64,000 nucleotides of DNA from NCBI RefSeq assembly GCF_018991925.1, contig NW_024735554.1, forward strand, positions 612,954-676,953, in the 5' to 3' direction. A model generated the notes under the pieces. It searched no databases, was not told the origin of the DNA, and saw only the letters and a list, made by a program, of their open reading frames with translations. The stretch comes from Homarus americanus (lineage: Eukaryota > Arthropoda > Malacostraca > Decapoda > Nephropidae). Positions 11,021 to 24,100 of this stretch are shown piece after piece (position 1 is the first letter of the stretch; every line of letters begins with the position of its first letter). Position numbers and translations under genes: made by a program.

Positions 11021-13145
11021 GCATCACAATCACACTATATTGTCAATGTCTATGTGCCTCCCTCCACCCCTACTGTACCTATCCTACCACACCATATCAC
11101 CTCCACCCCCACCCTCCTTGTGGCGGACCTCAATGCCCGTCCGTCACCCTAGTCTCGGTTCCCAGGGGCCCCACTCAAACTCCCGGGGTAACTCCTGGCT
11201 CTCCCTCCTACCTCCTACATGTCTTCTCTGCCCTCCATCACCCACCATTTACACCCACATCGGGGGAGGGAAACTTGACTACATCTCTCTCTTCTCTGAC
11301 CCTCACCGCCCACACTCCACCCGCATCCTCCACCCCCACAGTGACCGACCATTTCCCTATCCACACTACCCTCCAGTATGTGAGAATACCCGCTCCCTCC
11401 ACCCAAGGGCCCTAGGCTCAGCCTACCCCCTGCCAACATACCTGCCTTCATATCTTCTTCCATTGCTGAATGGTTTCAAGGTTAGACTGTCACCACCGCA
11501 GACCAACTCTACCTTGGACAGTGATCTGTCCAAACAATGCACTGACCTCCTCCGCCCTGTCCCCAAACACCGCCGCCCTAACCGTCAGCCCAGGAGTCAG
11601 TGGAACATGTTAAGTCTATCCGAGTATGACACCGAATAGGACCAGTGGAAGAAATCTCCCAACTCCCCTGACTCTCTCTACGATTCCTGATGCGCACAAA
11701 TAAAGAGCTCCAATCTGTCATCACTCTCGCACGAGAGAAGCAGTGTTTGATTTTGCTTCTTCTATTGACCGACCAGTCTACATCTAACATCTATAGTGAT
11801 ATATGGCGCATCATTATTCGTGCCCGGGGCACCAACGCTAGACCCACGCTCCACCCCAGACCAGACCAGCTGCCCGAGCTGAGGCGCTCTCCCAGACGTG
11901 GCAGGAGGCCGCCTCCATTGATGCGCTGCCACCCGCCCACTGTACGAGACCTCACCCTCGCACAGCAACCACAACGCCGACAGTGAGCGCATTTTCGAGT
12001 ACCAAGACCTATTTGTAGACACTGACGTGCCTTTCACACACACAGTGTGAACTACTAAATGCTGTTTTGTTAATGGGGCGGATGACGGCGTCCGTCACAT
12101 ATGATGTGTTAAATGCCCTTATTGCCACCCCTGGTAACCCCCTCTTCTGTCTATTTAACCTTTCTCTTTTGATACTGGTCAGCTGCCTCACTTATGGAAG
12201 ACTGCCACCACCATCCCAGTCCCTAAATCATGCAGACAAGATGAATATCGTCCAATATCCCTCCCTCTCCTGCTTCTCAAAGATGATGGAGCGCATGATA
12301 CGCGAAGCCACTCTCGCCCTCTCCCTGAATCATCTCAAATCTCGCATACACGCCACACAACACACAACGAGAGGCATTCAACGAAAATTGGACACACCTG
12401 AAAAAACGGGGTAGCATCACACTATGCCACCACACTAAGACGCTGTAACCGGTTCGGTGACGACAACCGCCACTACAAAGAATATCAATCCCTGACTCGA
12501 TTTCAACAGCTTATATACATGAGACTGCGCCTAGGATACAGGTACCTATGGGAGTACATTGGCAACCCTGAGCCTCACCGCACCGTTTGTAAACTTTGTG
12601 GCCGCCAACCCGACTCTCACACCCTCTCTCACTTTACATCCTCACTTGCCCTATGACCTCCTCCTATAGGTCCCCAGCCGTTAACAACACGGCACCCTGA
12701 GCCTCAACGCACCGTTTGTAAGCTTTGTGGCCGCCAACCCGGCTCTCACACCCTCTCTCACTACATCCTCACTTGCCCTATGACCTCCTCCTATAGGTCC
12801 CCAGCCGTTACCAACACCTCTTCCCTCCCAGACCAGATATCCCTCCTCCTAGTCACAGGCCTGGCATTTGACATTATTAGGGACCGACCACTCTTTGCCA
12901 TAAACAGATAAAATGTACCGGGAACTTTACCCCCACACTCTCATCATTCTCTCACTTTATGTAACTTGACAAAACCTATGACCCTTCAGGCTTTTACGCC
13001 CTTAATGTACGAGTCATAAAGGCAAGTATGAACTTTTCATACTTCCCTGTTGGGCGCTGTAAACTTCTGCGCTTCACCTTGCACAGGATGTAAGGGGGTG
13101 CCCAATAAACTAGCCCCCTCGGGGGCAAATCTGAATCTGAATCTC
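11021..13145 (+). mobile_element. degenerate LINE (endonuclease, RT and Cys-rich C-terminus remnants)
   Basis: The boundary is set by comparison with intron 1 of copies B and E, where the sequence runs uninterrupted. Inside, in changing frames and all on the + strand, are an endonuclease-like phrase (ADLNARPS near 11130, then LDYISLFSD and a D-H/R-F-P terminus by 11350), an RT start (KTATTIPVPK...EYRPISL...KMMERMI at 12200-12300), and a C-terminal Cys/His stretch (YLWEYIGNPEPHRTVCKLCG, 12540-12605). The C-terminal part is partly duplicated at 12690-12850. The element ends with GCCCCCTCGGGGGCAAATCTG and a short CTGAAT repeat. It is far too decayed to be active. Confidence 0.75.
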
Positions 13146-13515
13146 TTCCCTCCCAGACCAGATATCCCTCCTCCTAGTCACAGGCCTGGCATTTGACATT
13201 ATTAGGGACCTGTCACGTCACTCTTTGCCATAAAGCAGATAAAATGTAATGTACCGGGAACTTTCCCCCACACCCACACACTCATCATTCTCTCACTTTA
13301 TGTAACTTGACAAAACCTGACAAAACCTATGACGACCCTTCAGGCTTTTACGCCCTTAATGTACGAGTTATAAAGGCAATTATGAACGAACGAACTTTTC
13401 ATACTTCCCTGCTGGGCGCTGTAAGCACTTCTGCACTTCACCTTGCACAGGATGTAAGGAAGGGGATGCCCAATAAACTAGCCCCCTCGGGGGCAAATCT
13501 GAAAAATCTGATAAA
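13146..13515 (+). mobile_element. second LINE 3' fragment of the same family
   Basis: It begins with CCTCCCAGACCAGATATCCC and ends with the same GCCCCCTCGGGGGCAAATCTG terminus as the preceding element, so a second 3' end follows the first head-to-tail. It contains only the last part of the C-terminal region and the 3' untranslated region. It rejoins kelch-like intron 1 at ATACAATGCATGCATGCACT. Confidence 0.7.
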
Positions 13516-16138
13516 ATGTGATACAATGCATGCATGCACTAGCTAGCTAGCAATACTGTTGAATGTTTAAAGTGTGCAGGCAGATATTAGTATTTATTAC
13601 ATTATATAACATTTTATTCCACAGGCTCACCTTGTAATACTGTCAGCGGGAAGCCAATATTTTAAGGCCATGTTTACGTGTGGATTAGCTGAGGAAACAA
13701 CACAGTCAATAGAAATGAAGTCTATGAAATTTAATATATTAAATCTGCTCATCGGGTAAGGATAAAGAAAAAAAAAACTTTTTAAGTTTTCATAGTGCTA
13801 TATGTAAAACGGTAGATTTTATTTTGTTATTGATGATAATGGATGAATTTTTTTTTTTAAATCTTTAGGAAACATCGAGGTAACAGTGGAAAACGTTCAG
13901 GAGTTAATTGTGGCTGCAAACATGCTGGTAATGCACCATGTTGTACGTGCTTGCACAGACTTTCTCAAGAGTGAACCTCATCCATCCAATGCTTTAGGAA
14001 TTTACCGGTACAGTATAATAATTAATTATTTTCTTATTGTAACTGTTTTGATATGTGTTTATTGTTTTTTTATCTGTACCTGTACGTATAGTAATCAATC
14101 CATCCATTAGGACAAATTCCATAATTTTTTTTTTTGTAAAACAGGTTTGCTGAGGCCCATAATTTAGTAAGCCTGTTGCATGCTTCGCGGGACTTCATCT
14201 TCTCCAATTTCGTAGAAGTGACAATGGAGCAAGAGTTTCTTGAGATTCCTAAAGAAATTATAGTGTATCTTCTTGAGTCAGAGTGTCTTCATATTGACTC
14301 TGAGTTTCAGGTAAAATTTAAATAAAATTTTTTTATTTAATATTACACTTACTTGAAAGTTTACCGACTGACTGACTTTTATTTAATATATACTATTTAC
14401 AAAAATTTTAACCCCAAACTATCAAATTTATCTTTCTTTCTTTCTTTTTATTGTATTGCAGGTATTCTCTGCTGCCATCAGATGGATTACACAAGCACAA
14501 GATATAACTAATAGACATTGTTGGATTTTTGACATTTAAAAACGAGTGAAATTGTCTTTAATTCCAAGTAAACTACAAGAAAAATCAATTAATGAGTGCT
14601 CTGATATCAATCTGAAGGTTTTCCTTAAAAACATGCAGCAGCAGACAAAATTTTTGGATAAAAGGGAAGCCTTGTATGTCCAGCCAAGAATTTGTACTCG
14701 AAAGAAAATTTATGTCATAGGTGGAACAAAGAGAGAACACTTTGTCCTCATGTTTAGATCAGATCAGTTTACATTTAAAAGTGTCGAATTTTTTGATACC
14801 TTTAGGCAGAAATGGCAGAAAGTTTGCCCCATGAAAATTGGGAGAATTTCGCCAGGAATAGCAGTCTTACATGGGAAAATTTTCGTTGTTGGAGGGGAGA
14901 AAGTTGGAGGGGAGAAAGACTCTCAGCTTTCGGCAAATGGTGAAGTTTATGATCCTCGGGAAGATGATTGGACTGAGATATCTTCTATGGTGATTCCACG
15001 GAGTGATTTTGGATTATGCGCTCATGGACGTTATCTCTATGCCTTTGGTGGTTGGACGGGATCGGTCTGGACGACATCGGTCATATCCCAAAAGATTGAA
15101 GGATATGACCCTATTGCAGACAAGTGGAGATTATTAGAGTCAAATATGCCAGAAGCTAGATCCAAGTAAGTACAATAACCATTTTCAAATTTGATTTACT
15201 GACTGATAGTGTGAACTACTGACAATGAAAATATAGCAGTGGCCTGTACTGTGTTTTTTTTCTTTTTCTTTTCTTTTCTTTTACAGCTTGGGTATAGTAG
15301 AACATCAAGGTCTTATTTACATTGTTGGTGGACGTACGTACACTTACAAGCCCCTGCGTGATCTTCTCTCAAAGAATCCTGTGACTGGGGAGTGGAAGAA
15401 TCTAGCACCAATGATAGGTCTACCACACCCCGACGACACGATGATGGTGTACGACACGATGAGTGTTGCAGTTTTGGATAACTTTTTGTATGTAGTAGGT
15501 GGTGTTCGGGAGGAAAAATCAATGGAAAGATATTCTTTTGAACAGGTAAGATTATTTACCAGTGCAGTGCTTATGAATTCTTATTATTATATACAAGGTT
15601 TGATTTACAATATTGTAGCCAGGATGTGGAAGAATTTTTGTAATACTGCAGTGAAAAGGGAGTAAAAATTGTATAACCTCCCTCCCTTTTACCTTTCTTT
15701 TACTTTCCCACAGAACAAATGGTTTAAGTGTTCATCAATGTATTTTGGTCGTGGTCGAAATATCCCAGCAGTTGTTGCCACAAATTATCTGTTATATGTC
15801 ATAGGCGGTGACTGTAAAAATGGCTACAACGGCAACGGACTGGTAAGGAAGAATGGAAATTGATGAAATGAATGGAATTAATTATAATGAAACTTTTATT
15901 ATTATAATCCAAAGTTTTAATCTCAAACTATTTTTTTTTTTTAGATATCTGTCGCTAATGTGGAGTAATTTGATCCTAAGAATAACAAGTGGAGAAACTG
16001 TACACCACTCCCTGAGGGTCGGTCTGATGCTAGAGCAGTCTCAATTTGTCTCGAAACCTTGAGTGTGACATTACCTACCCCACATAACCTATATACTGTT
16101 GTCCTCCTCTTCATCCTCATTCTTAAAAAAAAAAAAAA

Positions 16139-16480
16139 AACTTCTTATCCTCCTATAGGTCCTCAGCCGTTACCAACACCTCTTCCCTCCCAGACAAGAT
16201 ATCCCTCCTCCTAGTCACAGGCCTGGCATTTGACATTATTAGGGACCTGCCACTCTTTGCCATAAACAGATAAAATGTACCGGGAACTTTACCCCCACAC
16301 ACTCAGGTTTTGCCTATGACCCTTCAGGCTTTTACACCCTTAATGTACGAGTAATAAAGGCAAGTATGAACTTTTCATACTTCCCTGTTGGGCGCTGTAA
16401 ACGCTTCTGCGCTTCACCTTGCACAGGATGTAAGGGGGTGGCCAATACACTAGCCCCCTCGGGGGCAAATCTGAATCTGT
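16139..16480 (+). mobile_element. LINE 3' fragment, third copy
   Basis: It matches the LINE 3' ends at 12.8-13.5 kb: CCTATAGGTCCTCAGCCGTT, CAGGCCTGGCATTTGACATT and the GCCCCCTCGGGGGCAAATCTG terminus. It lies 3' of kelch-like copy D, just after an A-rich stretch (about 16125-16140). Confidence 0.75.
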
Positions 16481-16629
16481 ATATTTTTTACTACCCTATC
16501 CCACATGATATGAAATTGAAATTGATTGATCATAGAAAGAAAATTCTTGGGAGGCCAGACCCAGGCGAGACGGGAGTAAGACTAGATTTATTTTTTTATT
16601 TTTTTGTATGAGTGAGAGGATGAATACTA

Positions 16630-17897
16630 CTTTTTTATTCAATATTGTCGGATGCTCTGATGTACTCTTTTTCTTCTTCCTTGGGTTCTAGGCGGGCGAT
16701 TTTCATCAAACTCGCCCCATAGGACAAAAATATTTGTAGTTTTATTCATTTTTTTTAAACCCTTACTTACTACCTGTTGTGCAGTATAATTGTTTAGGAG
16801 TATATTGTTTTTTATAATGATTAACACTTCCATGAAAAATATAAATATAGTATAAAATAATTAAAACCCTGGAAAGTATTTCCTTTTTTTATTCATTATT
16901 GTCGAATAAAGACTGCTCTGATATGTACTCTTTTTTCTTCCTCCTTGTTCTAGACGATTTTCTTCGTGGAGGGATAGATCATCGAAATCTACATCGATAA
17001 CTAGTTTATCCTCTTCTTCCTCCTCTTCCGGTTGTAATTTTATCTCTCTAGGTTGTAGTAGCCGATTTACTTCGGACAGGGGTAGATCATCGAACTCCTC
17101 CTTCTTCATCGGTTGTGGTTTACCCTCAGGCAATTCCTCGTCCTCTGGTGGTGATGGGGATATGTGTTTTTTTTATTTTTCTCTGCTATGGAGCAACTGG
17201 TGATGGTGAAGGCTGCTTGTACTACTTAATTTCTTGCCACATACGTTACAGCGAAACTTTGCATCCTGTGTGTGTGTTTTTTCTGTGTTTATTCAGGGCA
17301 GTCGGCCCGTAGTATCTCTTCTCACAAAACTCACATTTAAAAGTATTCTCTCCTTTATCGCTATGAAGTAACAGGTGTTCGCGAAGGCATGTTGTACTAC
17401 TTAAATTCTTTCCACATATATTACAGAGAAATGGGGGTATCTGCTGGTGGTGTTTATATCTGTGGCGAACCAGGTCACTCGGCCAATAAAATTTCTCGTC
17501 CGTCACAAAATTCACATTCTACAGTTTTCTTTGAGTTGTGACGCAACTGATGATGGCGAAGACTGATTGTACTACTTAAAATCTTGCCACATGCGTTACA
17601 GCGAAACTTTGCTTCCTGTGTGTGTGTTTTTATATGCGTATTCAAGCTAGTCGACCAATAATATTTCTTATTACAAAACTCACAATTAAAAGTTTTCTCT
17701 CTTTTCTCATCATCACTATGGAGCAGCAACAGGTGTTCGCGAAGATATGCTTCACTACTTAAATTCTTGCCACATAAGTTACAAAAAACTTGCTGCTTAT
17801 CTCGTTTATTTCTGTGTTTCGAAAGAAACTGGATTTTTCTGTCGTTGTCGGGATAAATCTTCTGCAGAAACCTCGATCTCGTCGTCAATTCGTCCAT
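16630..17897 (-). pseudogene. C2H2 zinc-finger gene, frameshifted
   Basis: On the minus strand it starts at ATG 17897 (MDELTTRSRFLQKIY), the same N-terminus as the intact gene at 25859-27355. Fingers follow in an open frame to 17475: CNLCGKNLSSEAYLREHLLLLH, then NCEFCNKKYYW..H..H, then RCNACGKILSS..H..H. About four extra bases near 17500 shift the frame; a second open stretch (17246-17515) gives CNICGKNLSSTTCLREHLLLH and CEFCEKRYYGPTALNKH. A further shift follows near 17250. The acidic tail (EFDDLPLSEVNRL, then a Glu run and DKLVIDVDFDDLSLHEENRL) is open at 16861-17133. Related tail sequence continues to about 16630. It is head-to-head with kelch-like copy E. Confidence 0.8.
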
Positions 17898-18157
17898 AAT
17901 TAATGCATTTTTTTTTTTTTTGATACCAGCCAGAGGGTACTTTGTATTTGTTAAACCAAAGCCAGGCTAAGGCTACCGATACCCTCGAGGGTGAAGTACA
18001 GACTAAAGTAAGAGGACGGAAAGCACCAGCACCACCACATTCACCACGACAAAAAAAAATGTAGTGGGACTGCCTGGCCTTGGTGGGGTTTTCCCAGTAA
18101 CTCCTCCCTCACCCACCTCAACTCTGGATGGATAGTATTACATTAGTTATTTTAGTT
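17898..18157. promoter_or_regulatory. shared 260-bp upstream region between zinc-finger gene and kelch-like copy E
   Basis: The ATG of the minus-strand zinc-finger gene (17897) and that of kelch-like copy E (18158) are about 260 bp apart, divergent. The zinc-finger side holds CCAGCCAGAGGGTAC and GATACCCTCGAGGG...GAAGTACAGACTAA, also present upstream of the intact zinc-finger gene near 27430-27560. The kelch side keeps only AACTCCTCCCTC and CAACTCTGGATGGATAGTAT. The GATTGGGTATAAAA box present before copies A-C is missing. A bidirectional promoter is inferred. Confidence 0.45.
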
Positions 18158-21100
18158 ATGAGGATGGCGGCGGCATGTGTGGAGCTCTCTGATCACGGGG
18201 AGGGGGAGTGTAAATCTTATCCGAACGACCTGCTAAAGAACTTACATTCACTCTGGCAGTCACAAAAGTTCTGTGATGTAGAAATATCAGCTGGTGGATC
18301 AGTTGTGAAGGTGAGAAAACATTATTTTACTTTAATACAATGAACGCACTAGCTAGTAATACCGTTTTGAATGTTTAAAGTGTGTGTGTTTGCAGGCAGT
18401 ATATTAGTATTTATTGTCTGAAATAACTGTAAAACTGTCTGTTGTCTGTCTGTATATGTATACAACCAACATTTTTAGTCCAGGCTCACCGTGTAATACT
18501 CTCGGCGGGAAGCGAATATTTTAAGGCCATGTTTACGGGTGGATTAGCTGAGGAAACAACACAGTCTTCAATAGAAATGAAGTCTATGAAATTTAATATA
18601 TTAAATCAGCTCATCGGATTCATATATACTGGTAAGGGTAAGGATTAAAAAAAGAAAAACATTTTAAGTTTTCATATTGCTATATGTAAAACGGTATTGT
18701 TTATTTTGTATTGATGGATGAAAATTTTTATTTTTTTTTAAATTTTTAGGAAACATTGAGGTAACAGTGGAAAACGCTCAGGAGTTAATTGTGGCTGCAA
18801 ACATGCTGGTAATGCACCATGTTTTACGTGTTTGCACAGATTTTCTCAAGAGTGAACTTCATCCATCCAATGCTTTAGGAATTTACAGGTACGTACAGTG
18901 TAATAAATAATTATAATTTTGTAAAACTTTTAATGTCCTGTTGTTTTGATTTGATTCTGTTATCTGTACGTATGTACAGTAAATCCATTAGGAATAAATT
19001 CCATATTTTTTTTTTTTGTAAAACAGGTTTGCTGAGGCACATTATTTAGTAAGCCTGCTGCATGCTTCGCAGGACTTCATCTTCTCCAATTTCGTAGAAG
19101 TGACAATGGAGCAAGAGTTTCTTGAAATTCCTAAAGAAATTATAGTGTATCTTTTTGAGTCAGAGTGTCTTCATATTGACTCTAAGTTTCAGGTAAATAT
19201 TTAAATAAAAATTTGTATTTAATATTACACTTACACTTACTTGAAAGTTTACCGACTGTACTTACTTTTATTTATCAAATTCAAAATATATTATTTACTG
19301 TATGTATATTATGTATGCTGGATTATGTATTATGTATGTATATTATGTATGTGCTCCATTTATATTTATTCAGCCTAGCTAGCAGCGTGTGGCAATGTTA
19401 TTACCATATCCCACATGCTTAATTAATGTGCCTGGCGACGTATGGAAGCTGCTAATGTATCACTTGCCATACGTCGTCTATAGCAGTTGACCAAGAGCTT
19501 AGCTAGGGAGCAGTGCTACCCACCTCTGTGTACATACTCTTATCCAGTAAACCGAACCTACAAAACTATACAGGTGTTTGTGTTCTCTCCTGTATATAGA
19601 ACTTATTACCCAGAACACCTAACATGGCGCAGTGCGTAGTTTTACTGGATTATTACGAGTGATTAGTGCAAGTTTGTGGAAAGCCGGCTTATGCGGCTTA
19701 TGACTCCCGCCTTTGTGTCAACCCCGCGTCATCCCTCGAAGAATTTCGCAACTTTGAGCAGTGTCAGTGACAGTGATTTTCTGTGAAGTGTTAAGTGCAT
19801 TGTGTGTTTCGTGCCATTCATGTGTGACCTTGTTCGAACGGATTTCCAAGGTATACGGCATGTTCTGGGCATTTGTGGGGTGTAGAGCTCAGCGCACCCT
19901 CCTCTGACCGTTTACAGAGAGCGACTGAGCTACTCCTGTCTCCACCCCCCTCCCTCACAGCGCCGCCTCCACCCCCCCCTCACAGCTGGGGCGAGACGCT
20001 CTGCCTGCCTGGGACACACACACATACATGTACTAACACTTGCTGACCGCGCGGCTTCATTATATATATTTTATATATATAACCTACTTATCTGTGTATT
20101 TAATTAAATTTTTTTGTCTGAAATCTTGTTGATACGACGGGCTGACCGGTCAACACTGATTTAAGACACAGTACACAGATAAAGTAGTTATGTCTCATGC
20201 CTTACGTAGCCGTGGACCCAGCGCCTGGATGAGTCAAGCGGATGATAGTCCCCCAGAGATGGATGACCAGGCCGGCCACGACGCTCCAGCTCCCACAACA
20301 TCGCGCAGCCCTTCACCTCAACATTCAGCGTTATCTCCAGAGATAATTGCCTTAATGAAGTTTATGAGAGATGAGAGACGCGAGGATGAAGCTCACAGAC
20401 GTTTGGCGGATGAGCACAGAAGGCAAGCAGAGGCAGAACGAGACCACCAACGGAGAATGGAAGACAGTGCACGGTTTGAAGCCTTGATATCTCGCCTCAC
20501 TGTTAACCAAGCCCCTGGCTCTAACACTGCCTCGGTACTGAATGGTTCAGATACCTCATCCATGCTTCCTTCACGCCCCCCAGCCCCACCTAAAGCAGCA
20601 GCTCAAACACCGCCCATCTTGGAGCCTGATGTAAATTTCCAGACTTTTCGCGAATGGCGGCGGCGGTGGGCTGATTATGCTACAATGGTGGATCTCCAGA
20701 GTTTGTCACAGCCTAAACAACTCATCCAGCTGCGTATGTGCCTGTCCTTGGAAGTTCAGCGTGTCTTAGAACATACGTTGCAGGTACCCCCAACCTCTTC
20801 GCTGTCTGTAGAGGAGGTACTGGACGTTCTACAACGGCACATCAAAGGACAGCAGAATGAAGCTCTGCGCAGGAGGGAATTGTTTAGCTGCAGACAGATG
20901 GAGGGTGAGTCTTTTGACGCTTTTTATGTACGTCTTAAGAGAGCCTCGGAAGAGGTAGATATATGTTTAGGCCACCACCAGCAGTGCGAGGAGACCCAGT
21001 TGAAGCAGGTGATCCTGATGGGTGTTAAGGACGAGGAACTTGTCCAACGCCTCACCTCCCTCGACTCTTCCTCTTCTCTTCAGGATGTGTTGACGATATG

Positions 21101-24100
21101 TCGCTCCTATGAGGCTGCCAGGTGTGCCACCTCTGCCATCCGAGCTCCCCCTACAGCTGTACGCGCTGTGTCCCGGTACAAGAAGGACAAGAAGTCTGCT
21201 CCTACGCCTTCGCCCACCACGTCCACGCCCGGTTCATTTTGTAACAACTGTGGTAAGCAGCACGGAACACAGGTGTGTCCAGCTGCTCAGTCTACCTGCA
21301 ACAGTTGTGACCGTATGGGCCACTGGTCGCTCACAGTGCGGTGCCCAGCTAAGTACGTACAGTGCAATGTGTGCGGTCGTCTGGGCCACTATGACAAGTG
21401 TTGCCCTACCCACGAACCCAAGGGACAGCGTCGGCGGAAGCTTCGGCGCCCTTCTACCAGTGAGGGCCGCCCACAGTCGCCAAATCAGAGGCACGACGAC
21501 CCTGGACAAAGCCCGACCCATTTTAGGAGGGTGTACTCCTCGCATCCCAGGACCAAAGTCCCCCAGTACATCAGCGTCATCGTGACCTACGGCGGTGTGT
21601 CATCCCGTCTTCAGATGTTGCCCGACACCGGCGCTGATGCTACAGTCATCGGTCCCCAGCATTTGCGATGCTTGGGGCTCTCTCCAAGCGATCTAGGACC
21701 GCCTCCCGAGGACCTCTGCGTCACGGCAGATGGTTCACAGATGGCCCCAGCCCTGGGTTCACTCTATGCACATGTCACCTTTGGCAACAGGTCGTGTCAG
21801 GCCTGGATTGACGTGCATAATGGTGTCCCGACTCCCTTGCTGTCCTACAGACATTGTCAAGAGTTGGCCATCATCTCCCAGGACTTCCCAACACCGATTC
21901 TCGAGGTAAATTACGCCAACAGGGTGCACGAAGGGAGCAGCAACTACCCTGCTGCCGCCCTACCCCTACCTCTGGCCAGTGACACCTCTCCTTCGGTAGT
22001 TGTCCCTGCTGCATCACGTCCCCACGCCTTGGCTCGCCTTCACGACAGTCACCGTGGAGCTGAGGCCACCAAACGACGTGCACGACAGACTGTGTTCCGG
22101 CCTGGCATCGACCCCGACATCTCCAATGCTGTCCAGGTGTGTAAGCCCCGCCACGTATTACAACCCAGCCAGCAGCAGGTACCCTTCATGAGTGACGACA
22201 ACCCCACCCGCCCCTTTGAGTCTGTGTCGGCCGACTTTTTCTGTGTGTCAGGAAAGTCCTTCCTGGTTATCGTCGACCGTCTCTCTGGTTGGCCGGTTGT
22301 CATCAAGGGCGGTAATGACACGACGTCTGCCGCCACCATCAGCAAGTTCCGCCACTACTTCCGTGACGTGGGCGTTCCTGTACGCCTGCGAACCGACGGA
22401 GGGCCTCAGTTCACAAGCCGGGACTTTGCTGCGTTCCTTGACCGATGGGGAGTCCGGCATGTGTTGTCATCGCCCCATTACCCGCAGTCCAACGGCCACG
22501 CTGAGGCTGCTGTCAAATCCCTGAAGCACCTCATCCTTAAGGTGGCCCCTTCTGGGAACATTGACTGCGAGGCCTTCGACCGGGGTCTTCTTGAACTCCG
22601 CAACACACCTAACTACACCGGACGCTCCCCTGCCCTCAATCCTTCTCCAAGGAGTGGCAGGCCAAGACAGAGGATTGTGATCGCCGAGCCGCCGAACGTG
22701 TTCAGGACGTCGTCGCCCGCTACAACGACCACGCCCGTTCTCTCCCCAGGTTGAGTGTCGGCACTCAAGTCCGTGTTCAGGACCCGACCTCCCTACGTTG
22801 GGACAAAGTAGGCGTAGTCATGGGTCTCGGCAGGTCACGGGACTACCAGGTGCGGTTACCCAGTGGTCGTGTGTGGTGGAGGAACCGCCGTTTTCTCCGC
22901 CCCGTAACAATGCCTTCTGCTGGCCCCGCCACCAGTGTTGAGTCCCATACCCTTCCCAGTGATGAAGTCCCTCGACGCTCAGAACGGATCCAGAAGAAAA
23001 GGTCCGCTCAAGACTTTGCTATGAGCGTATAGGGGGAAGGGAGGTGTATGTATATTATGTATGCTGGATTATGTATTATGTATGTATATTATGTATGTGC
23101 TCCATTTATATTTATTCAGCCTAGCTAGCAGCGTGTGGCAATGTTATTACCATATCCCACATGCTTAATTAATGTGCCTGGCGACGTATGGAAGCTGCTA
23201 ATGTATCACTTGCCATACGTCGTCTATAGCAGTTGACCAAGAGCTTAGCTAGGGAGCAGTGCTACCCACCTCTGTGTACATACTCTTATCCAGTAAACCG
23301 AACCTACAAAACTATACAGGTGTTTGTGTTCTCTCCTGTATATAGAACTTATTACCCAGAACACCTAACATTTACAATCTCCCCCACCCCAAAAAACAAT
23401 CAATTTATCTTTCTTTCTTTTTATTGTATTGCAGGTATTCTCTGCTGCCATCAGATGGATTACACAAGATATAACTAATAGACAGTGTTGGATTTTTGAC
23501 ATTTTGAAACGAGTGAAATTGTCTTTAATTCCAAGTAAACTAATAGAAAAATCAATTAATGGGTGCTCTGGCTCTGATATCAATCTGAAGGTTATCCTTA
23601 AACAGCAGCAAACAAACTTTTTGGACAAAAGGGAAGCCTTGTATGTCCTGCCAAGAATTTGTACTCGAAAGAAAATTTATGTCATAGGTGGATCAAAGAA
23701 AGAACACATGAGCATCATGAGGAGATTAAGGACAAGATCAAATAAGTATAAATTTAAAAGTGTCGAATGTTTTGATACCTTTAGGCAGAAATGGCAGAAA
23801 GTTTGCCCCATGAAAATTGGGAGAATTTCGCCAGGAATAGCAGTCTTACATGGGAAAATTTTCGTTGTTGGAGGGGATGGAGGGGTGAGTCAGATTTTGG
23901 CAGATGGTGAAGTTTATGATCCACAGGAAGATGATTGGACTGGGATATCTTCTATGGTGACCCCACGGTGTGATTTTGGATTATGCGCTCATGGAGGTTA
24001 TCTCTATGCCTTTGGTGGTTGGACGGGATCGGTCATCGAAAAAAATATTGAAAGATATGACCCTATTGCAGATGAGTGGAGATTATTAGAGTCAAATATG

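Larger units (their letters stand above)
10849..16049 (+). pseudogene. kelch-like gene copy D, interrupted by LINE sequence and multiply broken
   Basis: Exons: 10849-11001, 13625-13755, 13869-14007, 14145-14310, 14462-15165, 15287-15545, 15714-15842 and 15945 to about 16049. Intron 1 carries about 2.5 kb of LINE-derived DNA. Exon 2 lost the FIYT codons and its end, shifting the frame. Exon 5 has a TAA at 14537-14539 (TTG elsewhere), exon 8 a TAA at 15966-15968 (TAT elsewhere), and the normal TGA stop has become TGT. BTB, BACK and kelch segments remain recognisable. There is no doubt it is a pseudogene. Confidence 0.9.
19299..23370 (+). mobile_element. non-autonomous LTR retrotransposon (Ty3/gypsy-like) lacking RT
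   Basis: A complete 4072-bp element has 326-bp LTRs at both ends, a TTTAC target duplication, TG...CA termini, a TGGCGC-type primer-binding position right after the 5' LTR and a purine tract before the 3' LTR. The two LTRs look identical by eye, meaning recent insertion. The internal ORF goes from gag and retropepsin directly to the integrase zinc-binding region; the reverse-transcriptase and RNase H segment expected between them is absent. A second small deletion breaks the integrase C-terminus. Order gag-PR-(RT-RH)-IN and DD35E spacing point to Ty3/gypsy. It must have been copied in trans if the deletions preceded insertion. Confidence 0.9.

Noticed and set aside
21109..21585. ORFs overlapping the gag-protease gene (also 21234-21545 minus, 22192-22524)
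   Set aside because: Shadow frames in GC-rich coding sequence; the gag knuckles and protease motif lie in the other frame.
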